A stretch of 64,000 nt of DNA from CBDFLT01 sp965249225 (GTDB lineage: Bacteria; Chloroflexota; Dehalococcoidia; Lucifugimonadales; G963668185). The notes under the pieces were generated by a model. That model saw nothing but the letters and a program-made list of their open reading frames with translations, ran no database searches and was not told the origin of the DNA. Position 1 is the stretch's first letter; every line of letters begins with the position of its first letter. Where the stretch lies: contig CBDFLT010000009.1 in NCBI GenBank assembly GCA_965249225.1, positions 496,001 to 560,000 on the forward strand, given 5' to 3'. The translations under genes and the position numbers were made by a program. Shown here one piece after another: positions 32,655 through 41,838 of the stretch.

Positions 32655-35600
32655 ATGTTCAAGCCGGTTAGCTCGAAAGTCGACTTCCCCGCCATGGAGC
32701 GGGAAACACTGGCGTGGTGGCGTGAGAAGGGCATCTTGCAAAAGTACCTGAGGCGTAACGAAAACTCCGCCAAGCGCTTCTCCTTCATCGACGGGCCGAT
32801 CACGGCCAACAACCCAATGGGTGTGCACCACGCCTGGGGCCGCATGTATAAGGACCTATACCAGCGCTACAAGACCATGCTGGGCTTCAAGCAACGCTAT
32901 CAGAATGGCTTCGACGGACAGGGGCTGTGGATCGAGGTCGAGGTCGAAAAGGAGCTGGAGTTCAAATCGAAACGGGACATCGAGGCGTTCGGGATCGACA
33001 AGTTCGTCGAGCTGTGCAAGGAGCGAGTGCGAAAGTTCTCGCGGGTCCAGACGGAGCAGTCCATCCGGCTTGGGTACTGGATGGACTGGGACAACTCCTA
33101 CCACACCATGTCCGACGAGAACAACTACACCATCTGGCACTTCCTGAAAACGTGCCACGATAGGGGCTGGATATACGAGGGCACCGACGTCATGCCATGG
33201 TGTCCCCGGTGTGGCACCGGCCTCTCTGAGCACGAAATCGTCACCGAGGGCTACAGGGAGATCGTCCACCCTGGGCTATACATCAGATTTCCAATCGAGG
33301 GACGGGACAATGAGTCGCTGCTCATCTGGACCACCACCCCCTGGACGCTGACAGCAAACACCGCCGCCGCCGTGCACCCGGAAAAGACCTACGTCAAGGT
33401 CAGACAAGGAGAAGAGGCGCTATACCTGGTAAAAGCGAGGCTCCCGGTGCTTAGGGGGAAGTATGAGGTAGTCGAGGAGCTTCCCGGCAAGAAGCTGGTG
33501 GGCCTCCACTACCGTGGCCCCTTCGATGAACTCCCCGCCCAGCAAGGTGTCGAGCACCAGGTGGTCCCATGGGAGGAGGTGAGCGAGAGCGAGGGGACCG
33601 GCATCGTGCACACCGCCCCAGGCGCCGGCAAGGAGGACTTCGCCCTAGGCAAGGAGTTCGGTCTGGCCACCATCGCGCCGCTGGATGAACTCGGCGACTT
33701 CGTGGAGGGTTTCGACTGGCTCACCGGCATGAGCGTCTACGACGTAAACGAGCCCATCTACAAGAGTCTTCGCGAAAAGGGCGTCTTCTACCATCTCGAG
33801 CAGTTCTCCCATCGGTACCCCGTCTGCTGGCGGTGCCAATCGGAGCTGGTCTTCCGCCTAGTCGACGAGTGGTTCATCTCCATGGACGAGCTTCGGGACA
33901 TGATCGCCGACGTCACCACGAGAATCCGTTGGGTTCCCGAATTCGGCATGCAGCGGGAGCTGGACTGGCTCAAAAATATGGACGATTGGATGATCTCCAA
34001 GAAGCGCTACTGGGGTCTGGCGCTGCCTATATACAAGTGTGAATGCGGTCACTTCGAGGTGATCGGCAGCGAGACCGAGCTTAAAGCCAGGGCTGTCGAG
34101 GGGTGGGACCGGTTCGAGGGCCACTCGCCCCACCGCCCCTGGGTGGACGCCGTCAAGATCAAATGCCCCAGATGCCAGGCCGAGGTCCCACGCATCCGGG
34201 ACGTGGGCAACCCCTGGCTGGACGCCGGCATCGTTACCTTCTCCACCCTGGGCTACCGGCACGACAGAAAGTACTGGTCGGAGTGGTTCCCCGCCGACTG
34301 GATTTCCGAGAGCTTCCCAGGACAGTTCCGCAACTGGTTCTACTCGCTGCTGACCATGAGCACAGTACTGGAGAACTCGGAGCCGTGTCGGTCCATCTTC
34401 AGCTACGCTCTGATGCGGGACGAGAAGGGCGAGGAGATGCACAAGAGCAGGGGCAACGCCATCTGGTTCGACGAGGCTGCGGAGCAAATGGGCGTGGACT
34501 CCATGCGCTGGGTGTACGTGCGGCAGAACCCCGCCGTCAACCTCAGCTTCGGCTACGGCACCGCCGACGAGGCGCGAAGACGGTTCATCATCTCCCTGTG
34601 GAACGTCTACTCGTTTTTCGTCACCTACGCCAACATCGACAAATACGACCCTTCTACCGCGGCGCAGGCCCCCGACATCTCTCAGCGAGCGGACCTGGAC
34701 CGATGGATCACCTCGGAGCTAAACACCCTCGTCGGGGATGTAAGAGACTCCCTAGACAACTATGAGCCCGATCGAGCTAGTCGCAGCGTCGAGATATTTG
34801 TCGAATATTTGTCCAACTGGTACGTCAGGCGGAGCCGCCGGCGCTTCTGGAAGTCCGGGGTGCTAAGCCATGAGAACGGCGAAGCGGACTCGGACAAGGT
34901 GTCGGCTTACGCCACTCTCCACGAGTGCCTCGTCACTTTGTCCAAGCTGCTCGCGCCGTTCATGCCCTTCCTCACCGAGTCGATGTACCAGAACCTGGTG
35001 CGCTCAGCCAATGGAGGGTGCGAGAGCGTCCACCTGGAGTCCTACCCTGAAGCCGACACCTCCAAGATAGACCGTGGTCTCTCTGAAACGACTCGGCTGG
35101 CCATGCACCTCTCCAGCCTCGGCCGAGGGGCCCGCAGCAAGGCCGGACTCAAGGTGCGGCAGCCGCTTCAGAAAGCGCTGGTCAAGGTCCGGACACCGGG
35201 CGAGGCCGCTTTGCTGGACCGTGTCGCACCCCAGGTGCGCGACGAGCTGAACGTCAAGGAGGTTTCTCTCATCTCCGACGACGCCGAGGTGCTGGAGTTC
35301 CACGCCCGGCCCAACACACCGGTGCTGGGACCCAAGTACGGCGCCGAGTTGGAGAGCATCGCCTCCGCGATCTCGGCCGCGGACCCAACGGATCTGCAGA
35401 CACGTGTCAGCGCGGGCCTGAAGCTGGAGCTGGGCGGATACACACTCGAGCCCGAAGACGTTCTAGTGGAAAGCTCTGACAAGCAAGGCTACTCGGTGGC
35501 GTCCGAGGGTGGTTATACCGTGGCGGTCACCACCAAGGTCGGCCCCGAGCTAGAGGCCGAGGGCTTAGCCAGGGAACTTGTTCACCGCATACAGAACATG

Positions 35601-35813
35601 CGTCGCTCGGCCGGCTTTGACATCGCGGACCGCATTATGACCTACTACCAGGGGCCTCCTCATATCGGTGAGGTGATGGAGGAGCACGGCAGGTACATCA
35701 GCGAGGAGACTCTCTCACTGACTCTGACCCCCGGGGGTCCACCCGAGGGCGCATACGTGGAGACGCACAGGGTTGATGGAGCGGAGGTAGAACTTGCGGT
35801 CACCAGGGAGTAA
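32655..35813 (+). CDS. ileS: Isoleucine--tRNA ligase
   Basis: A 1052-residue class Ia synthetase. The HIGH motif appears as GVHHAWGR (residues about 56-63) and KMSKS as MHKSRGN (about 595). Two zinc-type clusters (CPRCGTGLSE, CWRCQSELVF) and the editing domain (IWTTTPWTLTANTAAAV) are present. HHAW in place of HIGH, and the long C-terminal half, place it in a divergent IleS group. The upstream T-box with an Ile specifier supports the assignment. ATG 32655. Confidence 0.95.
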   Translation: MFKPVSSKVDFPAMERETLAWWREKGILQKYLRRNENSAKRFSFIDGPITANNPMGVHHAWGRMYKDLYQRYKTMLGFKQRYQNGFDGQGLWIEVEVEKELEFKSKRDIEAFGIDKFVELCKERVRKFSRVQTEQSIRLGYWMDWDNSYHTMSDENNYTIWHFLKTCHDRGWIYEGTDVMPWCPRCGTGLSEHEIVTEGYREIVHPGLYIRFPIEGRDNESLLIWTTTPWTLTANTAAAVHPEKTYVKVRQGEEALYLVKARLPVLRGKYEVVEELPGKKLVGLHYRGPFDELPAQQGVEHQVVPWEEVSESEGTGIVHTAPGAGKEDFALGKEFGLATIAPLDELGDFVEGFDWLTGMSVYDVNEPIYKSLREKGVFYHLEQFSHRYPVCWRCQSELVFRLVDEWFISMDELRDMIADVTTRIRWVPEFGMQRELDWLKNMDDWMISKKRYWGLALPIYKCECGHFEVIGSETELKARAVEGWDRFEGHSPHRPWVDAVKIKCPRCQAEVPRIRDVGNPWLDAGIVTFSTLGYRHDRKYWSEWFPADWISESFPGQFRNWFYSLLTMSTVLENSEPCRSIFSYALMRDEKGEEMHKSRGNAIWFDEAAEQMGVDSMRWVYVRQNPAVNLSFGYGTADEARRRFIISLWNVYSFFVTYANIDKYDPSTAAQAPDISQRADLDRWITSELNTLVGDVRDSLDNYEPDRASRSVEIFVEYLSNWYVRRSRRRFWKSGVLSHENGEADSDKVSAYATLHECLVTLSKLLAPFMPFLTESMYQNLVRSANGGCESVHLESYPEADTSKIDRGLSETTRLAMHLSSLGRGARSKAGLKVRQPLQKALVKVRTPGEAALLDRVAPQVRDELNVKEVSLISDDAEVLEFHARPNTPVLGPKYGAELESIASAISAADPTDLQTRVSAGLKLELGGYTLEPEDVLVESSDKQGYSVASEGGYTVAVTTKVGPELEAEGLARELVHRIQNMRRSAGFDIADRIMTYYQGPPHIGEVMEEHGRYISEETLSLTLTPGGPPEGAYVETHRVDGAEVELAVTRE

Positions 35814-35830
35814 GTAAAGGGAGGGCGCGC

Positions 35831-36961
35831 TCAGCTTGGGCGCTCAGTTAGCTCCACGGTGGTGGTACGGCTCTCGTTATCGCTGATGTACTCGACCAGG
35901 ACATTGTCCCCCACATCGTAGGTCCACAAATGGCCGAGGAAGTGGGCCATATCAGGCGTCGCGGTGTCGTCTATTTTGGTTATGACGTCTCCAACGCGTA
36001 TTCCCGCCGCGTAGGCGGGCCCGTCCTGGGACATGTGGGTGACGATAATCCCCTCCCCGGCCGGCAATGCAAACTGATTGGCCATCGCCGGTGTGATGTC
36101 GGTCCCCGCCAGTCCGATCAGAGGCCGTACCACGCGGCCCTCTTTTATCAGACTCTCGAGGATGGGGCTGGCCACCGACGAGCTAACAGCGAATCCCACG
36201 CCCTGTGCCCTCGTAAGGATAACAGTGTTTATGCCGATCACCTCTCCATCCATGTTCACCAACGGCCCGCCGCTGTTGCCCTCGTTAATGGCGGCATCGG
36301 TCTGGATCAGGTCGTAGAGGATGCCGATCTCCGTAGTGACCGTCCTCCCTTTGCCGCTGATGATGCCGAGGGTAACGGTCGGCCCACCGGTCAGGCCAAG
36401 GGCGTTGCCCAGGGCCATCACCCAATCGCCTACTCGCAACGCGTCCGAATCCCCAAACTCGAGCGTAGGTAGCCCTTCCGCGGGGATCTTCACGATGGCT
36501 AGGTCGCTGAGAAAGTCCATACCAACAACCCGCCCGTCGTAGACCTCTCCATTGGCAAGGTGGACTTTGATGTCCTGAGCGTCCTGGACAACGTGAGAGT
36601 TGGTGAAGATGTAGCCGTCGGGACGTACAATAATTCCGGTGCCGGCGGCTTCGCCGGTGAAGTCGAAGAACAGGCCGCGGGCGACGGATTCCACGGTGAT
36701 CGAGACAACGGACGGCTCAATTTTGTCCACCAGATCTGAGATCGAGGGCAGAAGAGCCGACAAGTCCGGAGGGATGGTGACGGCGTCGGCCGCCACAGAG
36801 GGGCTAGAAGCGGGAGGAGAGGTGGACTCGACGGTTGTTACTGGGGCTGGAGGGTCAGATTGCGATCCGCAAGCTAGCCCTAAAGCTATTATTAAGAGCG
36901 AGGAGACAAATATAAGAAGGGGTCTTCTACACCTACCCCGCCGTCGAAGGTTCCGCAACAA
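35831..36961 (-). CDS. HtrA/DegP-like serine protease with PDZ domain
   Basis: A 376-residue extracytoplasmic S1C protease for protein quality control. The N-terminus has an Arg-rich start, a hydrophobic helix and the lipobox LGLAC (Cys31), so it is a predicted lipoprotein. The catalytic triad is His123 (TNSHVV), Asp153 (SDLAIVKI) and Ser230 (NEGNSGGPLVN). One PDZ domain follows (LIGLAGTDITPAMANQF, GPAYAAGIRVGDVITKID). Its start overlaps the YihY gene by 29 bp, so the two are co-transcribed. Confidence 0.95.
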   Translation of the reverse strand: MLRNLRRRGRCRRPLLIFVSSLLIIALGLACGSQSDPPAPVTTVESTSPPASSPSVAADAVTIPPDLSALLPSISDLVDKIEPSVVSITVESVARGLFFDFTGEAAGTGIIVRPDGYIFTNSHVVQDAQDIKVHLANGEVYDGRVVGMDFLSDLAIVKIPAEGLPTLEFGDSDALRVGDWVMALGNALGLTGGPTVTLGIISGKGRTVTTEIGILYDLIQTDAAINEGNSGGPLVNMDGEVIGINTVILTRAQGVGFAVSSSVASPILESLIKEGRVVRPLIGLAGTDITPAMANQFALPAGEGIIVTHMSQDGPAYAAGIRVGDVITKIDDTATPDMAHFLGHLWTYDVGDNVLVEYISDNESRTTTVELTERPS

Positions 36962-37853
36962 CCCGAAGCCTTACCCGAGTGAGACCTGCCCATATAATTT
37001 TGAAGCCCTGCTCGTCTTCGTCTCTGCTGGCGGCGCAAGCCGCGTACCGCGAAGTGACCAGGGCGCCGAATAGCAATATGATAGCGGAAACGTAGACCCA
37101 GGTCAACAAAGCTATGATGGCGCCCACTGGACCGTAGACGGCGTTGTATACCGGAATCTTCGCCGTGTACCAGAGGAAGACCAATGTGGCACCGTCGAAC
37201 ACTAAGGACGCGGCCAGCGCTCCCATCCAGATGTCTCGGAATCTCGTCTCAGTGTTAGGAATGTAGCGATAGAGAGTCAGGAACGCCAGAAACGCAAATA
37301 TGGGGGACAAACCCCGGGTTACCCATTCCCACAGCGCATCACCGGCGAAATTAAACTCGGGCGCCACGGCCTCGATAAGCCCTCTAAATATGCCCAATAC
37401 CGGACCGGCGAATAGAAAGACCATCACCATGAGCCCGGCGCCCACGACAAGACCGATATCGATCAGACGCTCCTTGAGGAACGGACGCGTCTTTTTAATC
37501 CCCCACGCGAAGTTGATGCCCTTTCTGATAGCCCCAAAAGCGGCCGATGAGGCCCACAGCAGGCCGAGCAAACTGGCGGCGCCCGTAATCGCTCTAGTCC
37601 GTACCACACCCTCCAACGTATCTTGTATGTACTCGGTGGAAACGGGGACGACCTCCGCGATGTCCTTGGCCAGCTCCGTACGCTCCGCATCCGGACCCAG
37701 GACGAAACCGAGGATCGAGATGAGGGCCAGAAAGAGGGGGAAAATCGAGAACAGCGAGTAGAAAGATATCGCTCCCGCGATGTAGGGGCAGTTCTTGTCC
37801 AGGAAGTCGTTAACAGCGTCCGCGCAGAAGAGCACGAACCGTACAAAGTACAT
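36933..37853 (-). CDS. YihY/BrkB family inner-membrane protein
   Basis: A 306-residue integral membrane protein with six or so predicted helices. The N-terminal region CPYIAGAISFYSLFSIFPLF is the family hallmark, with RKGINFAWGIKKTRPFLKER and LYRYIPNTETRFRDIWMGAL also diagnostic. Despite the old name RNase BN, the family has no proven nuclease activity; transport or lipid roles have been suggested. It is the first gene of the operon with htrA. Confidence 0.93.
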   Translation of the reverse strand: MYFVRFVLFCADAVNDFLDKNCPYIAGAISFYSLFSIFPLFLALISILGFVLGPDAERTELAKDIAEVVPVSTEYIQDTLEGVVRTRAITGAASLLGLLWASSAAFGAIRKGINFAWGIKKTRPFLKERLIDIGLVVGAGLMVMVFLFAGPVLGIFRGLIEAVAPEFNFAGDALWEWVTRGLSPIFAFLAFLTLYRYIPNTETRFRDIWMGALAASLVFDGATLVFLWYTAKIPVYNAVYGPVGAIIALLTWVYVSAIILLFGALVTSRYAACAASRDEDEQGFKIIWAGLTRVRLRVVAEPSTAG

Positions 37854-37906
37854 CCTATGATTCCGTAGCCAGCTGTTTGCGCCTTGTTAGTCCTGACAAC
37901 CGCAAG

Positions 37907-37936
37907 ATACTATCTAAAGCTCCATGCCTATGTCAA
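37907..37936 (-). promoter_or_regulatory. Sigma70-type promoter for the yihY-htrA operon
   Basis: Minus strand TTGACA (37936-37931), 18-bp spacer, TAGTAT (37912-37907), 54 bp before the yihY ATG. Confidence 0.6.
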
Positions 37937-38169
37937 GGGAAGGATGGGCCACAACGAGTCGTTTTCCGCTCCGGCGATAGTCCGCCTCTCTGAATAGAAT
38001 AGCGCATCTATGGCAAAGAGCGTCCCCAAATGGTTTTTACGGGTGTCTTGCAGAGGGGTGATCCTTCCTGGGAAGGATGAGTGGGCGAGAACACGCCGCT
38101 TCGGGATGGCGGGTGTTTTCATCGAGGACAAAGAACGCTTTTGTAATGAGTCTAGCCCGCTAGAGTCAC
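37937..38169. other. Intergenic region with a palindrome
   Basis: No gene is seen in the rest of this gap. An 18-bp near-palindrome ATCCTTCC-TG-GGAAGGAT lies at 38061-38078, which could be a protein-binding site or a tight hairpin. Confidence 0.4.
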
Positions 38170-38439
38170 CTAAGGGACCTGGCCGCGCCGTCGCTCTCCC
38201 TCTAGCAGCGCCGCCTCAATCGCATGGATCAAAGCTCTGGCCGATTGCGCGCTAAGCTCGACCGCCACGCGCGCACCGGCGCTCCGCTCGGGGTTTACGA
38301 AGTCGATGATCAAAGCGTCGTTCATCTGGGCGTTATAGGGATGGTCGTACGCCACCTGGACCCGGCGAAGGGGGAACCAGCCCTGCGCTCCCTTAGCGCT
38401 GCCGTCGATCTCCGCTGTCTCGATCGCCCCCGAGCACAT
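38170..38439 (-). CDS. DUF6295-like protein
   Basis: An 89-residue soluble protein similar to the DUF6295 family. Landmarks are MCSGAIETAEIDGSAKGAQG at the N-terminus, YDHPYN in the middle, and GARVAVELSAQSARALIHAI at the C-terminus. Its function is unknown. GGAGA precedes the ATG. The dienelactone hydrolase gene lies 27 bp upstream, so co-transcription is likely. Confidence 0.7.
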   Translation of the reverse strand: MCSGAIETAEIDGSAKGAQGWFPLRRVQVAYDHPYNAQMNDALIIDFVNPERSAGARVAVELSAQSARALIHAIEAALLEGERRRGQVP

Positions 38440-38466
38440 GTATACATCTCCTTAAATATTAACCCA

Positions 38467-39210
38467 TTATCGAAGGTGTTTATCGAACCACCCGAAGACG
38501 CGCTCCCATCCATCTACCGCAGCATGCTGCCTGTAGCTGGGCCGATAGTCTGCGAAGAACCCATGGCCCGCGTTTTCGTACATCTGGAACTCGTAAGTCT
38601 TGCCTAACCTCTTTAGCTCTTGTTCGATCATGGCGACCTGCTCAGGCGACGGGTTGGTATCCTCCTCGCCAAAGAGGCCAAGAAGTGGGCAGTCCAGGCC
38701 TTCAGTCATATCAATTGGCGCCCTGGGCTGCCGCTCGTTAAGGTCGCTGGGGCCTGCTACAACCCGACCTCCGTAGCAGTCCACGGCTGCATCCAGGTCG
38801 GGAAGGTTGCAGGCAACCAGATAGGTCTGCCGTCCACCCGCGCAAAACCCAATCGCGCCAATCTTGCCTGAGCAGTAGGGCTGTGCCCGTAGGAAGTTTA
38901 CCGCCCCCTCGACGTCGCCAATAGTCCTGACATCGGGATTGCCCCCAGCGCCTCTGACAATGGCCGCCACGTCCTCGGGATCACCGGGCCCCTCTCGATG
39001 GAAGAGGTCGGGAGCCAGCGCAGCGAACCCGTGGTCCGCTATCCTGCGGGCCACCTCCTTGATATGGGTCACGAGACCAAAGATCTCGTGAATTACCACT
39101 ACCCCGGGATACGGTCCTTTGCCCGTGGGATGCGACAAGTATCCGGCAATTTCGTCGTTTTGATGCCCTCGGAACCGGACGGTTTCCGACAAAAGTCCCT
39201 CTTCGGCCAT
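38467..39210 (-). CDS. Dienelactone hydrolase family protein
   Basis: A 247-residue alpha/beta hydrolase of the DLH family. The family triad is Cys-Asp-His: Cys in IGAIGFCAGGRQT, Asp in LLGLFGEEDTNPSPEQ, His in YENAGHGFFAD; the Glu of VIHEIFGL that activates the Cys is also present. Substrates range from dienelactones to other esters. The ATG at 39210 is chosen because GGAGG lies 8 bp upstream; the frame opens at 39225. Confidence 0.9.
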   Translation of the reverse strand: MAEEGLLSETVRFRGHQNDEIAGYLSHPTGKGPYPGVVVIHEIFGLVTHIKEVARRIADHGFAALAPDLFHREGPGDPEDVAAIVRGAGGNPDVRTIGDVEGAVNFLRAQPYCSGKIGAIGFCAGGRQTYLVACNLPDLDAAVDCYGGRVVAGPSDLNERQPRAPIDMTEGLDCPLLGLFGEEDTNPSPEQVAMIEQELKRLGKTYEFQMYENAGHGFFADYRPSYRQHAAVDGWERVFGWFDKHLR

Positions 39211-39428
39211 GTCATGCGCCTCCATTGACCTGGCGTTTGGCAGCGGCGGGTAAGAAATCGCTTCAGTACGGCAATGCTAAGGGGATGGACGCGCCGGCTG
39301 CACGCACCAGCATGGGGCAACCATCCAGATTCTAGCATAAGCGCGGACGGCGAAATCCGCGCTTTATGGGGGTCGCTTCGACGTGCTATAATTTACGGCA
39401 TCCTCGGACAAAATCATGGGAGCCGCCC

Positions 39429-39725
39429 TTGACCTCGATTAGGACGCGAGACTACGAACTGATGATGATCCTCAGCCCTGAGGCAAATGAGGAGGAGATT
39501 TCGTCAATGGTGGACAGGGTGGACGGTATCATATCCAATGGCGGGGGGAGCGTAACAGACCACGAGACCTGGGGAGTACGCCGGTTGGCGTACCCGATTT
39601 TGAACTTCCAAGAGGGGAACTATGTGCTGACCAAGTTCAGCGCAAACCCAGCGGCCATCATCGAGCTCGACCGCGGCCTCGAGTCGGCCGAAGAGGTCCT
39701 AAGGCATCTGGTCACAAAGACCTAA
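39429..39725 (+). CDS. rpsF: Small ribosomal subunit protein bS6
   Basis: A 98-residue bS6. The start is TTG 39429 (TSIRTRDYELMMILSP), after GGGAG; the longer frame is not S6-like. The core WGVRRLAYPILNFQEGNYVL is diagnostic. A TATAAT at 39392-39397 is the likely -10 box. First gene of the rpsF-ssb-rpsR operon. Confidence 0.95.
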   Translation: MTSIRTRDYELMMILSPEANEEEISSMVDRVDGIISNGGGSVTDHETWGVRRLAYPILNFQEGNYVLTKFSANPAAIIELDRGLESAEEVLRHLVTKT

Positions 39726-39788
39726 CGTACACGAGCACGCCGATACGTGGCCTCCTGAGATATTCCCAGAAAGGAGTTGGTTGGGGGC

Positions 39789-40196
39789 ATGGCTGGACTA
39801 AACAAGATAATGGTCATCGGGAATCTGGGTACGGACCCTGAGATGCGCTACACCCCCAACGGCAACCCGGTCACCTCCTTTCGCTTGGCGACCAATCGCA
39901 CTTACACGCCCTCTGACGGGGAGCGCCGAGAGGAAACCGAATGGTTTACCGTCGAGGCGTGGAACCAATTGGCGGAACTGTGTAACCAATACCTTCAAAA
40001 GGGAAGGCGCGTCTTCGCTGAAGGAAGGCTTAAAAGCGACACGTGGACCGGGACTGACGAACAGCCCCGGTTTCGGAACAAGATCATCGCCAATCAGGTG
40101 CTGTTCCTGGATCGGGGAGAACCTACGGAACCGGGTGCCGAGGGCACCATCCCCGACGAGGTACCAGCGACGGACTCTGAAGACCTTCCTTGGTAG
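39789..40196 (+). CDS. ssb: Single-stranded DNA-binding protein
   Basis: A 135-residue SSB with one OB fold that coats single-stranded DNA in replication and repair. LNKIMVIGNLGTDPEMRYTP at the N-terminus and TEWFTVEAWNQLAELCNQYL are typical. The acidic C-terminal tip DSEDLPW is the protein-interaction tail (usually DDDIPF). ATG 39789 follows AAAGGAG. It lies between rpsF and rpsR as in most bacteria. Confidence 0.96.
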   Translation: MAGLNKIMVIGNLGTDPEMRYTPNGNPVTSFRLATNRTYTPSDGERREETEWFTVEAWNQLAELCNQYLQKGRRVFAEGRLKSDTWTGTDEQPRFRNKIIANQVLFLDRGEPTEPGAEGTIPDEVPATDSEDLPW

Positions 40197-40229
40197 AACT
40201 GCCAGGACTCAAGAAAAAGGAACGATTTC

Positions 40230-40571
40230 ATGACAACAGCCCGACCGACAACACGTCCGCCCGGCAGGAGAAGGCCTCGCTACTTCTCCCGACGGAAGGT
40301 GTGCTCCTTCTGTGTTGACCACGTCACAAACATCGACTACAAGGACGTAGGTAAATTCCGAAGGTACGTCTCCGATCGGTACAAGATCGAGTCCAGACGT
40401 AAGACGGGTACTTGCGCCAAGCATCAGAGGGCCCTGGCCATCGCCATCAAGAGGGCAAGGCACCTGGCATTGCTGCCGTTTTGCCCCCAGCACAGCTCGG
40501 ACAGGACAGCTCAATCTCAACCGAGGCAAGCCGTGACCGCCACACCCGCATCCAGCGGAGGACCTCGCTAG
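40230..40571 (+). CDS. rpsR: Small ribosomal subunit protein bS18
   Basis: A 113-residue bS18 that pairs with bS6. The core is complete: RRKVCSFCVDHVTNIDYKDV, then KTGTCAKHQRALAIAIKRAR HLALLPF, with the Cys residues of the zinc-type form. It has a C-terminal extension of about 28 polar residues not usual for S18. rplI, which often follows, is absent. Confidence 0.95.
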   Translation: MTTARPTTRPPGRRRPRYFSRRKVCSFCVDHVTNIDYKDVGKFRRYVSDRYKIESRRKTGTCAKHQRALAIAIKRARHLALLPFCPQHSSDRTAQSQPRQAVTATPASSGGPR

Positions 40572-40831
40572 GCTCAAAGACGGCTCTCGCGGTTCGTGAC
40601 ACGCTCGGAAGGTGGCCGGGTGCAGGCTCCTTCAGTCACCGGCGCCATTGTAGTCCACAGCGTTGACATCGCCGTACAATCTGGCGGGCGTTATCACCTC
40701 CCTGGGATGTCCCCGCTTTCCAGAGGCGAACACCAACATAGAGCGCCGTTTATTCATCGGTCATCCTCGTTTTAGTCCCGCATACGGTCGGCGACCCTGA
40801 TGAGATGAGGCGACACCGAAGGCGGATGGTA

Positions 40832-41299
40832 ATGGTCAAGCCGAAGCGACTAGGCCACTTGGTGCTTAGGGTCCGAGACATTGAGCAGTCTACGCGTTTC
40901 TACACCGAGACACTTGACCTTAGAGTCACCGGCAGGTTGCACGGTAGAATGGTGTTCTTGAGCGCCTCAGGTGACTCATCCCACCAGCTAGCGCTGATCT
41001 CGGTTGGACCCCAGGCTCCCGGGCCTGAGGAGGACCGTGTGGGCCTATACCACTTCGCGTGGGAGATGGAGTCTCTCGACGAGCTGCGTGCGCTCTACGC
41101 CCACCTGAAGAACAAAGGCGTCAAAATCGGAGGCACAGGCGACCATGGCATCGCGCTGGGGGTCTACTTCTTCGACCCGGACGGCAACGAGATCGAGGCG
41201 TTCTACGAGTTGCCCAAGGATCGTTGGCCGAAGGAGAACGTATTCACCGGCAAATTCCCCGGCAGCATCGAGGAGGAACCGGCCCAAAGCCCTGCATAG
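40832..41299 (+). CDS. VOC-family (glyoxalase/extradiol dioxygenase-like) protein
   Basis: A 155-residue metalloprotein of the vicinal-oxygen-chelate superfamily. Two beta-alpha-beta units are visible; metal ligands are likely His in RLGHLVLRVRD, His in LYHFAWEM, and Glu in GNEIEAFYELP. This matches catechol 2,3-dioxygenase-like small members. Substrate unknown. Start ATG 40832 is preferred for spacing to GGCGG; ATG 40826 is possible. Confidence 0.88.
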   Translation: MVKPKRLGHLVLRVRDIEQSTRFYTETLDLRVTGRLHGRMVFLSASGDSSHQLALISVGPQAPGPEEDRVGLYHFAWEMESLDELRALYAHLKNKGVKIGGTGDHGIALGVYFFDPDGNEIEAFYELPKDRWPKENVFTGKFPGSIEEEPAQSPA

Positions 41300-41428
41300 A
41301 TACCACGGCTCTGAGGCCTAGGGCATCTGCAGACGGGCCGGGAGGGAACTATCACCTTGAGCGGAGGGGTAACGCCAACCAGCTAGCCTTTTGAAACCAC
41401 CTCCGAGACCGTGGTGAAAGGAGAGTGC

Positions 41429-41782
41429 GTGAACAAGGCCCGGTTCTACACGTGGAGCCGTTGATCCACGTGCCGCAAGGTGAGAGCGTCGCTCTTACGC
41501 ACAGGCGTGCAGCTTGAGGAGAGGGACTTCTTTACCAACCGCCTATCCGAGGAGGAGTTGCGCCGCATAATAGGCGGCCGCTCTCCCTCCGAGGTCTTTT
41601 CCTGGAAAAGTCCTTCATTCAAGAAGCTGGGACTGGACCCGGACTCGCTGAGCGACGACAGGCTTGTGGAACTGATGCTGGCGGAGCCCAGGATGATCCG
41701 ACGCCCGCTGATCGGGGTGGCCGACGAGCTCATTATCGGTTCCGACAAGAAGGCGATGGAACGAGCTTTCGGAGACGGATGA
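41429..41782 (+). CDS. ArsC/Spx-family protein with in-frame UGA (candidate selenoprotein)
   Basis: From GTG 41429 (SD AAAGGAG 6 bp upstream) the frame reads VNKARFYTWSR, then TGA (41462-41464), then STCRKVRASLLRTGVQLEER and on to a stop at 41782. With the TGA read through, the 117 residues match a full-length thioredoxin-fold ArsC/Spx-like protein: the position of TGA is the first Cys of the C-x-x-C motif (here U-S-T-C-R-K), and LSEEELRRIIGG, FKKLGLDPDSLSDDRLVELM and RPLIGVADELIIG follow in family order. Without read-through the protein would start at GTG 41480 and lose its catalytic residue. A hairpin suited to a bacterial SECIS lies at 41480-41498. The alternative is a Cys-to-stop mutation or a sequencing error. 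Confidence 0.65.
41480..41498 (+). promoter_or_regulatory. Candidate bacterial SECIS hairpin
   Basis: GTGAGAGC-GTC-GCTCTTAC forms an 8-bp stem (one G-U pair) with a 3-nt loop starting with G. The loop begins 24 nt after the in-frame TGA, inside the coding region. From what I know of bacterial SECIS elements, this spacing, stem length and loop G fit the consensus. Confidence 0.55.
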
Positions 41783-41838
41783 GCCGAGCAACTCTGCTCC
41801 GTTCCGGAACGCATTCGAACCCGCCTCAATAAGATAAA

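Noticed and set aside
41480..41782. ArsC/Spx-like gene starting after the UGA at GTG 41480
   Set aside because: It would lack the first strand and the catalytic residue, and no SD stands before this GTG.
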